Of a DNA stretch of 5,614 nucleotides, positions 1-5,614 are shown piece after piece (positions within the stretch are counted from its first letter, which is position 1; each line of letters opens with the position of its first letter). The stretch is taken from the NCBI GenBank assembly GCA_902475785.1, contig CABSAN010000082.1, forward strand, positions 1 through 5,614. The letters are read 5' to 3'. Origin of the DNA: an uncultured Collinsella sp. GTDB lineage: Bacteria > Actinomycetota > Coriobacteriia > Coriobacteriales > Coriobacteriaceae. The notes below the pieces were generated by a model that saw only the letters and a program-made list of their open reading frames with translations, made no database searches and was not told the DNA's origin. A program made the translations under genes and the position numbers.

Positions 1-2
1 CC

Positions 3-539
3 GATGCCGAGCAGACGATCCGCGACCTGCACGCCGCCGGCGTCAAGCGCACCGTTATGCTCACGGGCGACCGCGAGGAAGTGGCTGCTGCGGTGGCCAA
101 GCAGCTCGGCCTCGACGAGTTCCATGCGCAGCTGCTGCCGGGCGACAAGGTCGAGCGTGTTGAAGCGCTGCTCGCGGCCGAAAGCGGCAAGGGCAAGCTC
201 GCCTTTGTCGGCGACGGCATCAACGATGCGCCAGTGCTTACGCGCGCCGATGTGGGCATTGCCATGGGCGCCATGGGGTCCGACGCCGCGATTGAGGCCG
301 CCGACGTGGTGCTGATGGATGACAAGCCGTCCAATATCTCCCGTGCGATCCGCGTGGCACGCAAGACCATGGCGATCGTCTGGCAGAACATCATCTTTGC
401 ACTGGGCGTTAAGCTGCTGATTCTGGTGCTGGCAGCGCTGGGCATCGCCAATATGTGGCTTGCCGTGTTCGGCGACGTAGGCGTGGCGATCATCGCCATC
501 CTGAACGCCATGCGCGCGATGGGTGTCAAGAACCTGTAG
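3..539 (+). CDS. cadA: Heavy-metal P1B-type ATPase, Zn/Cd/Pb subgroup (C-terminal part)
   Basis: This is the last 178 residues of a heavy-metal P-type ATPase; the start lies left of the window. Such pumps sit in the cytoplasmic membrane and export metal ions by ATP hydrolysis through a phospho-aspartate intermediate. What remains is the end of the P-domain and the last two membrane helices. The MLTGD motif is at fragment residues 19-23 and the hinge motif GDGINDAP at 70-77. Hydrophobic segments lie at about 127-148 and 151-170. A lysine in the first (residue 137) and an aspartate in the second (residue 158) are 21 residues apart, matching the K693/D714 pair of E. coli ZntA that defines the Zn/Cd/Pb class (P1B-2). 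The Cu class would lack this pair. The phosphorylated DKTGT, the CPC motif and any N-terminal metal-binding domain are off-window. The symbol could equally be zntA. The gene faces a DtxR-family regulator across a large palindrome. Confidence 0.9.
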   Translation, partial: DAEQTIRDLHAAGVKRTVMLTGDREEVAAAVAKQLGLDEFHAQLLPGDKVERVEALLAAESGKGKLAFVGDGINDAPVLTRADVGIAMGAMGSDAAIEAADVVLMDDKPSNISRAIRVARKTMAIVWQNIIFALGVKLLILVLAALGIANMWLAVFGDVGVAIIAILNAMRAMGVKNL

Positions 540-555
540 CACTCGTGGTCCCTCC

Positions 556-682
556 GGCCGGGGCCGGGCTTGGTTTTGAAAACGTCCTCGCGCATGAGGC
601 CCGCCTTTCCTGCTCCTGCGGAGCAACGGAAAGGCGGGCCTCGCGCTGCGGAATGTTTTCAAAACCAAGCCCGGCCCCGGCC
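556..682. repeat. 127-bp nested palindrome, candidate bidirectional terminator or palindromic repeat
   Basis: The outer arms 556-583 and 655-682 are perfectly complementary over 28 bp. Inside them, GAGGCCCGCCTTTCC (596-610) pairs perfectly with 628-642, and TGCTCC (611-616) pairs with GGAGCA (620-625) around a TGC loop. GCGC at 590-593 can also pair with 643-646 across a two-base bulge, so most of the 127 bases can fold into one long rod. It lies 16 bases after the ATPase stop and 136 bases past the stop of the opposing DtxR-family gene. That position suits a shared terminator or transcription barrier. However, neither strand has a T-run directly after the outer arms; the nearest is GTTTTC inside them. 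A dispersed genomic repeat is an equally good reading. The structure is certain; the function is inferred. Confidence 0.75.
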
Positions 683-779
683 TGCGGTGACGTTGCTGGC
701 GGTTCTTGGGCATCGCTTGCTGACGGGGTTCCTTGTCTGAATTGGACATTGCCGAAAGGGCCGCTGGTCCCGGTCGCTG

Positions 780-798
780 GTTCGCGCTTTGCGTGAAC
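780..798 (-). other. Short hairpin downstream of the DtxR-family gene
   Basis: An 8-bp stem pairs 780-787 with 791-798 around a TTT loop (GTTCGCGC/GCGTGAAC). One pair is G-T on the + strand and becomes C-A on the - strand. It begins 20 bases past the stop of the DtxR-family gene and could contribute to 3'-end formation. There is no T-tract on either side, so it may be chance in GC-rich sequence. Confidence 0.25.
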
Positions 799-818
799 TC
801 CGCGCTACTGTGGGTCAG

Positions 819-1208
819 TTAGGCTTCTGTTGTTGGACCCGCTACATCTTCCCGCCCCAGCATCGCCCTTAGCTTCTCGAAGCTCTCCTCGCTCAGGCAA
901 TGCTCCATGTGGCAGCCCTCTTGCGAGGCAACCTCGGGCGATACGCCAGCGTCCTCTAGCAGCCCCACAAAAAAGCAATGGCGCTCCCACATTTGACGGG
1001 CAACCTCAAGACCGCGTTCCGTCAGATGCACATCGCGTTTGCCCATCCCCACGTAGCCGCTGTTCTCCAGCGTCGCCATGGCCTTGGAGACGCTTGCCTT
1101 GGTTACGCCCAGGTATTCGGCAACGTCAATCGATCGAACGATGCCTTGGTGCTTCGAGAGCACATAAATAGATTCGAGATAGTCTTCTCCGGATTCACGT
1201 AGGGCCAT
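819..1208 (-). CDS. DtxR/MntR-family metal-dependent transcriptional repressor
   Basis: This 129-residue cytoplasmic regulator should bind DNA when loaded with Mn(II) or Fe(II) and repress metal-uptake genes or control efflux. An N-terminal winged helix-turn-helix (about residues 5-65) contains the family opening GEDYLESIY, a recognition-helix region VTKASVSKAMATLE and the wing ending HLTERG. A dimerisation/metal domain follows (about 70-118). By alignment by eye to B. subtilis MntR, the metal ligands are D9, E12, H77, E102 and H103. Position 99, glutamate in MntR, is cysteine here, as in DtxR Cys102. The length matches short MntR-type members; the SH3-like third domain of DtxR/IdeR is absent. 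The ATG at 1208 is preceded by GAAAGG with a 6-base spacer. It appears monocistronic, 213 bases beyond the HAD gene's stop. The family is certain; the metal and the targets are not. Confidence 0.93.
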   Translation of the reverse strand: MALRESGEDYLESIYVLSKHQGIVRSIDVAEYLGVTKASVSKAMATLENSGYVGMGKRDVHLTERGLEVARQMWERHCFFVGLLEDAGVSPEVASQEGCHMEHCLSEESFEKLRAMLGREDVAGPTTEA

Positions 1209-1233
1209 GGGCCGCCTTTCGCGATGATTGTTA

Positions 1234-1263
1234 GTTAGCCTTTGGATACTTTCCTTGGCTTAC
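1234..1263 (-). promoter_or_regulatory. Candidate metal-repressor operator upstream of the DtxR-family gene
   Basis: GTTAGCC (1234-1240) and GGCTTAC (1257-1263) form an inverted repeat matching at 6 of 7 positions, with inner GGA/TCC pairs. It is centred about 40 bases upstream of the repressor's start codon. The heptamer GTTAGCC also occurs in the classical DtxR/IdeR box (GGTTAGCCTAACC core). Autoregulation is common in this family. The 16-base spacing between arms is longer than in known boxes, so this is tentative. Confidence 0.3.
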
Positions 1264-1365
1264 TTTACCGCAAAAGTTGCCCATGTCTTACTACGTTGTT
1301 TAAAAAGTTAACCGTGTTTCACAAAATGCGTGGGACAAGCAGGGCGACACGGTGCGCAACGTACA

Positions 1366-1412
1366 AGGGGTGTCCCCAGCTGCCGGCACAAAAGGAACGT
1401 CCCCAAGTGCCG
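1366..1412. repeat. Short GTCCCC-containing intergenic repeat with hairpin
   Basis: Two related 15-mers, TGTCCCCAGCTGCCG (1371-1385) and CGTCCCCAAGTGCCG (1398-1412), match at 12 of 15 positions in direct orientation. CGGCAC (1384-1389) can pair with GTGCCG (1407-1412), and GGGGTGTCCCC (1367-1377) is itself a small hairpin. It begins 10 bases past the HAD stop in the direction of HAD transcription. It could shape the 3' end of the ABC-F/HAD transcript, though no T-tract follows. It resembles dispersed palindromic intergenic elements; copy number cannot be judged from one window. Confidence 0.5.
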
Positions 1413-1421
1413 AATCCGCAG

Positions 1422-2192
1422 CTACACCAGGCCAAAGTGCTTCGCGGCGTTGTAGATCCCGTCGTCATCCACGGCGCTCGTCACATAGGTCGCTGCAGCC
1501 TTCACCGTGTCCTGCGCGTTGCCCATGGCCACGCTCGTGCCCACGGCGGCGAACATCGATAGGTCGTTCTCGCCATCGCCAAAGGCAATCGCCTCGCTCG
1601 CTTCGATGCCCAGGCGCTCCAGCGTTGCCGCCACGCCCAGGTCCTTGCCGCCGTTGGCCGGAATAATGTCGCAGAACAGGTCACACCAGCGCGTAGTGAG
1701 TGAATGCGACACCGCATCAGTCACGATATGCTCGTCGGCCGGATCCACAAAGGCGCAAAACTGGTAGACCGGTGCGTCAAAGGCGTGCTCAAACGGCTCC
1801 TCGTGGTAGACGATCCCCGCGTTGTTGCCGGCCGTCACCACGCGCTCGGACAGGTGGTTCACAAACGAATTCTCGCCCTGCATGCACAGCGAGTCGTAGC
1901 GCCCCTGCGCCACCTGGTCCACGATCACCGCAACGTCGTCCGGATCGATCGGGCAGCTGCGATAAACGCCCTTGGAATCAAAACAGTGCTGGCCCGAAAG
2001 CGTAATGTACGCATCCCAACCCAAGTTGAACAGCCAATCCGGCATCTGGTAGGTCGGGCGACCCGTGGCAATCACGCACGCAATCCCCTGCTCGCGAAAA
2101 CTGTCGAGCACCTGCTGCGCCGACGCCGGAATCCGATGGGTCTTAAAGCTCAGCAACGTGCCGTCGATATCGAAAAACGCAGCCTTGATCAT
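1422..2192 (-). CDS. Cof-type HAD-IIB family phosphatase
   Basis: This 256-residue soluble hydrolase of the haloacid dehalogenase superfamily belongs to the Cof/YidA-like group, whose members dephosphorylate small phosphorylated metabolites such as sugar phosphates or flavin/pyridoxal phosphates. All four HAD motifs are present: FFDIDGTLL with nucleophile D8 and acid/base D10; ATGRP with T43; K183 in GGKDLG; and GDGENDLSMF with Mg-binding D206 and D210. The C2-type cap domain lies between motifs II and III, about residues 80-180. Length is normal for the group. The ATG at 2192 follows the stop of the ABC-F gene by 6 bases. Its best Shine-Dalgarno, GAGGAG at 2207-2202, lies inside the end of that gene, so translation is probably coupled. 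The natural substrate cannot be read from sequence, and the ABC-F neighbour does not suggest one. Confidence 0.93.
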   Translation of the reverse strand: MIKAAFFDIDGTLLSFKTHRIPASAQQVLDSFREQGIACVIATGRPTYQMPDWLFNLGWDAYITLSGQHCFDSKGVYRSCPIDPDDVAVIVDQVAQGRYDSLCMQGENSFVNHLSERVVTAGNNAGIVYHEEPFEHAFDAPVYQFCAFVDPADEHIVTDAVSHSLTTRWCDLFCDIIPANGGKDLGVAATLERLGIEASEAIAFGDGENDLSMFAAVGTSVAMGNAQDTVKAAATYVTSAVDDDGIYNAAKHFGLV

Positions 2193-2198
2193 CCTCGT

Positions 2199-4058
2199 CT
2201 ACTCCTCGCCCTCGAGCTTCTCGCTCGCCTCGAGCCACGCCAACTCCAGCTCGTCCATGGCGGCGTGGGCCTCGTCGATCTTTGCCTGCTGCTCGCCGAG
2301 CGCCGTGTAATTGGTGGGGTCGACCTGGGCCATCGCGGCCTCGGCCTCCTCCACGCGGGCGCGCTGCGTCTCCATTTTGCGCTCGAGCGAGCTCACCTCG
2401 CGGCGGAGCTTCTGGCGCTCGGCGTTGGAAAGGCCATTGGGCTGGCCACTCGACTTGGACTTTTCGGCCGCAGCCGCCGCGGCACCGGTGTCAAACGTGC
2501 CGGTCTTGGCGCTCGGCGCACCCACGGGCTCGCCCTCGGCGGTGGCGTTGCACAGGCGCAGGTACTGGTCGACGCCGCCGGGCATATGCGTCAGGTGACC
2601 GTCGAGCAGCGCCCACTGCTGGTCGGTCACGCGCTCCATCAAGAAGCGGTCGTGCGTCACCAGGATCAGCGTGCCGGGCCAGCCGTCGAGCAGGTCCTCG
2701 ACAATCGCCAGCATGTCGGTATCCAGATCGTTACCCGGCTCGTCCAGGATAAGCACGTTGGGCTCGTCCAGGATCGTCAGCAGCAGCGACAGGCGACGGC
2801 GCTGGCCACCCGAAAGGTCGCCGATGCGGCTCCAGAGCTGCTGCGTCGTAAAGCCCAGGCGCTCGCAGAGCTTCTCGGGCGAGGTCTCCTTGCCGTCAAT
2901 GACGTAGTACTTCTTATAGTTGCTGAGCACCTCGCGGATCGTGTCGCCCATGTAGGGCTCGAGCTCCTCGAGCTGCTGCGACAGCACGCCAAAGCGCACT
3001 GTCTGGCCAATCTTCACGCGTCCGCGCGTGGGCTCAATCTTGCCCTGAATCACGTCGAGCAGTGTAGACTTGCCGGCACCGTTCTCGCCCAAAAGACCAT
3101 AGCGATCGCCAGCGCCGATGAGCCAGGTCACGTCGGAGAGCACCTGCTTGGGCGCGCCGTCGGCATCCGCATAGCCGGCATCAACGTCGATCACGTCGAT
3201 GACCTGCTTGCCCAGGCGGCTCACGGCGAGGCGCTTGAGCTCCAGCTCGTCACGCACGGGCGGCACGTCGGCGATGAGTTCGCGAGCGGCATCCACGCGA
3301 AACTTGGGCTTGGTGGAACGTGCCTGGGCGCCGCGGCTCAGCCACGCGAGCTCCTTGCGTGCCATGTTGCGACGGCGCTCCTCGGTAACGGCGGCCATGC
3401 GGTCGCGCTCCACGCGCTGCAGGATATATGCGGAGTAGCCGCCCTCGAAGGGATCGACCTGGCCGTCGTGGACCTCCCACATGCTGGTGCAGACCTCGTC
3501 CAAGAACCAACGGTCGTGCGTGACCACGAGCATGGCGCCCTGACCGCGCTGCCAGCGGGCCTTCAAGTGACGCGCAAGCCAGTTGATGGTCCGCATGTCC
3601 AGGTGGTTGGTGGGCTCGTCGAGCATGAGCACGTCGTAGTCGCCGATCAGCAGGCGCGCAAGGTCCACGCGACGGCGCTGGCCGCCCGAAAGCTCGCCCA
3701 CCGTGCCCTCCCAGGGCACATCGCTAATGAGGCCAGCTAGGATCTGGCGCGTGCGGGGGCTCGACGCCCACTCGTACTCGGGCGTGTCGCCGACGACGGC
3801 ATGGTGCACGGTGTCGGTGTCGACAAGCTGGTCCTTTTGGCCGAGCAGACCGATCGTGGTGTCGCGGCGATGAGTCACGCGGCCGTCGTCGGGCTCCAGC
3901 GTGCCGGCGAGCACGCTCAGCAGCGTCGACTTGCCGTCGCCGTTTTTGCCGACAATACCAATGCGGTCGCCCTCGCCCACGCCGAGCGTTACGCTATCGA
4001 AAATATGCTTGGTGGGAAACTCTAGGCTGACGGAATCGCATCCCAAAAGAATCGCCAT
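2199..4058 (-). CDS. ABC-F family ATPase, Uup-like (ribosome-associated)
   Basis: This 619-residue protein has two ABC ATPase domains in one chain and no membrane segment, the ABC-F architecture. These proteins act on ribosomes (translation factors or antibiotic protection), not transport. Domain 1 shows Walker A GKNGDGKST (37-45), LSGGQ (123-127), Walker B ending DEPTNHLD (147-154) and the H-switch at 181. An arginine/lysine-rich linker at about 216-262 is the putative tRNA-interacting region. Domain 2 shows Walker A GENGAGKST (324-332), LSGGQ (415-419) and Walker B ending DEPGNDLD (439-446), with glycine where threonine is usual. After an Ala/Ser-rich spacer (about 510-543), residues 544-617 form a charged coiled coil like the Uup C-terminal domain. 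An in-frame ATG exists 52 codons upstream, but the strong AAGGAG before 4058 and the family-typical MAILL opening favour this start. The function is most likely Uup-like; a resistance role is less likely given its linker and tail. Confidence 0.93.
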   Translation of the reverse strand: MAILLGCDSVSLEFPTKHIFDSVTLGVGEGDRIGIVGKNGDGKSTLLSVLAGTLEPDDGRVTHRRDTTIGLLGQKDQLVDTDTVHHAVVGDTPEYEWASSPRTRQILAGLISDVPWEGTVGELSGGQRRRVDLARLLIGDYDVLMLDEPTNHLDMRTINWLARHLKARWQRGQGAMLVVTHDRWFLDEVCTSMWEVHDGQVDPFEGGYSAYILQRVERDRMAAVTEERRRNMARKELAWLSRGAQARSTKPKFRVDAARELIADVPPVRDELELKRLAVSRLGKQVIDVIDVDAGYADADGAPKQVLSDVTWLIGAGDRYGLLGENGAGKSTLLDVIQGKIEPTRGRVKIGQTVRFGVLSQQLEELEPYMGDTIREVLSNYKKYYVIDGKETSPEKLCERLGFTTQQLWSRIGDLSGGQRRRLSLLLTILDEPNVLILDEPGNDLDTDMLAIVEDLLDGWPGTLILVTHDRFLMERVTDQQWALLDGHLTHMPGGVDQYLRLCNATAEGEPVGAPSAKTGTFDTGAAAAAAEKSKSSGQPNGLSNAERQKLRREVSSLERKMETQRARVEEAEAAMAQVDPTNYTALGEQQAKIDEAHAAMDELELAWLEASEKLEGEE

Positions 4059-4066
4059 ATGCCCTG

Positions 4067-4073
4067 CTCCTTC
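4067..4073 (-). promoter_or_regulatory. Ribosome binding site that fixes the ABC-F start
   Basis: On the - strand GAAGGAG (4073-4067) lies 8 bases before the ATG at 4058. This near-consensus Shine-Dalgarno supports a 619-residue protein over a longer version beginning at 4214. The longer reading would also run through the terminator and palindrome upstream. Confidence 0.8.
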
Positions 4074-4093
4074 GTAGAAATTCAACGTTGTCC

Positions 4094-4102
4094 ATGATAG
4101 CA
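4094..4102 (-). promoter_or_regulatory. Candidate extended -10 promoter for ABC-F/HAD
   Basis: The - strand reads TGCTATCAT (4102-4094), an extended -10 element (TGn plus TATCAT, five of six to TATAAT). Transcription would start near 4087, giving a leader of roughly 30 bases with the ribosome site at its end. No good -35 is visible at 16-18 bases, which extended -10 promoters can tolerate. It lies between the pstB terminator and the ABC-F gene, where a promoter is expected. Confidence 0.45.
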
Positions 4103-4118
4103 GCGAGCCCCACCCCAA

Positions 4119-4153
4119 ACCACCACGAAGGTGCCTGTCCCCTTTGTGGTGGT
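4119..4153. repeat. Palindromic intergenic element (CCACCAC...GTGGTGG)
   Basis: The arms 4119-4131 and 4141-4153 pair over 13 bases around the loop TGCCTGTCC. One pair (4127/4145) is G-T on the + strand and C-A on the - strand, so the fold is intact only in + strand RNA. It sits between the pstB terminator and the candidate ABC-F promoter. It shares TGTCCCC with the repeat near 1371. It looks like a dispersed short palindromic repeat rather than a terminator, because no T-tract follows. Confidence 0.6.
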
Positions 4154-4170
4154 CGGTCTGGCAGCGACAC

Positions 4171-4208
4171 AAAAAGGCGGGCCATCTCCCGCAAGAGATG
4201 ACCCGCCT
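4171..4208 (-). terminator. Intrinsic terminator of the pst operon
   Basis: The arms 4176-4188 and 4195-4207 pair over 13 positions around a 6-base loop. Read on the - strand the hairpin is followed at once by TTTTT (4175-4171). The only imperfect pair, 4182/4201, is a stable G-U in - strand RNA but a C-A mismatch in + strand RNA. Direction is therefore clear: it ends transcription coming from pstB, whose stop codon is 56 bases upstream. Confidence 0.88.
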
Positions 4209-4263
4209 CTCCAATCAGTCCCGTGGCAACCGTGGCCGCCGCGGGCCTCAAACATGTCCCGGA

Positions 4264-5132
<869 letters not shown>

Positions 5133-5136
<4 letters not shown>

Positions 5137-5614
5137 TCGGCCGTCATCTTCCTTGCCAGTTGCTTGCCCACGATACGGGCGACCACGTTAAACAGCAGCA
5201 CGCAAATCATCAACAGCGCCGCGGTGCCCCAGACGATCTGCTGGGCCTCGGGGCTGCCCTCGCCATAGATCTTGTAAATGTGCACGGCGAGCGACTCACC
5301 GGGGCGGAACACGTTCCAGGCGCAGGTGGGGCTCGACAGGTTGAAGCTCAAGAAGTTCAGGCGAACCGGCGAGCTCATACCCGAGGTAAAGAGCAATGCT
5401 GCGGCCTCGCCAAAGACACGGCCGGCCGAAAGCACGATGCCGGTCACGATGGCGGGCATGGCCTCGGGGATCAGGATGTGCAGCGTGGCTTCCCAGCGGG
5501 TGAGGCCCATAGCCAGACACGCATCGCGCTGGGCCTGCGGCACGTCCTCGAGCGCCTGTTGGATCACGCGCACCAGGATGGGGATGTTGAACATGGTGAG
5601 CGCGACGGCGCCGG
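5133..5614 (-). CDS. pstA: Phosphate ABC transporter permease PstA (C-terminal part)
   Basis: The last 159 residues of an integral-membrane subunit of the Pst phosphate importer are present; the coding frame runs open through the right window edge, so the true start is outside. The inner-membrane permease loop (EAA-like motif) is visible as DACLAMGLTRWEATLHILIP, the segment that docks on the PstB ATPase. It is followed by the PstA-typical GRVFGEAAALLFTSG. A hydrophobic helix at about AIVTGIVLSAG and a final one at IVWGTAALLMICVLLFNVV complete the domain, ending in a basic cytoplasmic tail (GKQLARKM). The PGESLAVHIYKIY loop between helices is also characteristic of PstA rather than PstC. Its TGA stop shares ATGA with the pstB start, supporting co-translation. 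An internal ATG at 5594 is not the start, because coding similarity continues before it. A PstC-PstA fusion cannot be excluded. Confidence 0.94.

Larger units (their letters stand above)
540..818. other. Intergenic gap between convergent genes
   Basis: The 279 bases between the ATPase stop and the stop of the DtxR-family gene contain no convincing coding sequence. The left half is occupied by the nested palindrome at 556-682 and a small hairpin lies at 780-798. Between them, about 683-779, I see no promoter-like, RNA-like or repeat structure. Confidence 0.6.
1209..1421. other. Intergenic region: regulator leader plus palindromic repeat
   Basis: These 213 bases separate the DtxR-family start from the HAD stop. 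About 1225-1330 is distinctly AT-richer than the surroundings and must hold the regulator's promoter, but I cannot pick a convincing -10/-35 pair on the - strand. About 1366-1412 holds the GTCCCC-containing repeat. No gene is evident. Confidence 0.5.

Noticed and set aside
556..682. Retron-like or CRISPR-like reading of the nested palindrome
   Set aside because: There is no reverse transcriptase, no cas gene and no series of regularly spaced repeats; only a single rod-like palindrome is seen.
455..796. A 113-codon + strand frame over the ATPase end and the palindrome
   Set aside because: It overlaps the ATPase in another frame, and more than half of it is the inverted repeat; no protein motif is present.
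1264..1330. A defined -35/-10 promoter for the DtxR-family gene in the AT-rich leader
   Set aside because: Several AT-rich hexamers are present on the - strand, but no pair with acceptable spacing stands out, so assigning one would be guesswork.
1242..1666. Two overlapping + strand frames of about 105 codons downstream of the regulator's leader
   Set aside because: They cross the repeat at 1366-1412 and run antisense into the HAD gene. The translation is Arg/Pro/Ser-rich shadow sequence and no clear ribosome site precedes them.
1704..3740. A 678-codon open reading frame on the + strand
   Set aside because: It lies antisense to the ABC-F and HAD genes, which carry complete family motifs. Long antisense frames are a known side effect of high-GC codon usage and of repeated ABC motifs; its translation is a monotonous His/Leu/Val/Arg mix with no motif.
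4059..4214. N-terminal extension of the ABC-F protein from an ATG at 4214
   Set aside because: The extra 52 residues would be encoded by the terminator, the palindrome and the promoter region and look non-coding. The start at 4058 has a near-consensus ribosome site and the family-typical N-terminus.

Overview
The window is high-GC bacterial DNA with short intergenic gaps, strong Shine-Dalgarno sites and mostly ATG starts. The gene types (a short DtxR-family regulator, a Uup-like ABC-F protein, a Cof-type HAD phosphatase and a Pst phosphate importer) and the GC-rich intergenic palindromes containing GTCCCC fit a Coriobacteriia genome, possibly Collinsella. This is inference from overall impression, because no taxonomic marker gene is present.

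Layout. The left edge (3-539, + strand) holds the C-terminal third of a metal-exporting P1B-type ATPase with the residues expected of the Zn/Cd/Pb subgroup. A 279-base gap follows, dominated by a 127-bp nested palindrome (556-682) whose outer 28-bp arms are perfectly complementary. It sits between convergent genes. Everything to the right of it is on the - strand. In transcription order these genes are pstA (C-terminal part, entering from the right edge) and pstB, overlapping by ATGA and followed by a strong intrinsic terminator (about 4171-4208). Next come a Uup-like ABC-F ATPase and a Cof-type HAD hydrolase, only 6 bases apart and probably one transcript. Last is a stand-alone DtxR/MntR-family metal-responsive repressor.

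How the genes relate. pstA-pstB is the distal end of a high-affinity phosphate uptake operon. The terminator directly after pstB means no phoU follows in this operon. The ABC-F/HAD pair looks like a housekeeping unit (ribosome-associated ATPase plus metabolite phosphatase). The DtxR-family regulator and the P1B ATPase converge and both concern metal homeostasis, but nothing in the window shows that one controls the other.

The window is largely ordinary chromosomal sequence. I found no CRISPR array, insertion sequence, tRNA, rRNA or defence-like cassette, and no convincing new biological system. The items most worth a second look are the nested palindrome, two further short palindromic intergenic elements that share TGTCCCC, a DtxR-type cysteine in the metal site of an otherwise MntR-like regulator, and an unusual second Walker B motif in the ABC-F protein.
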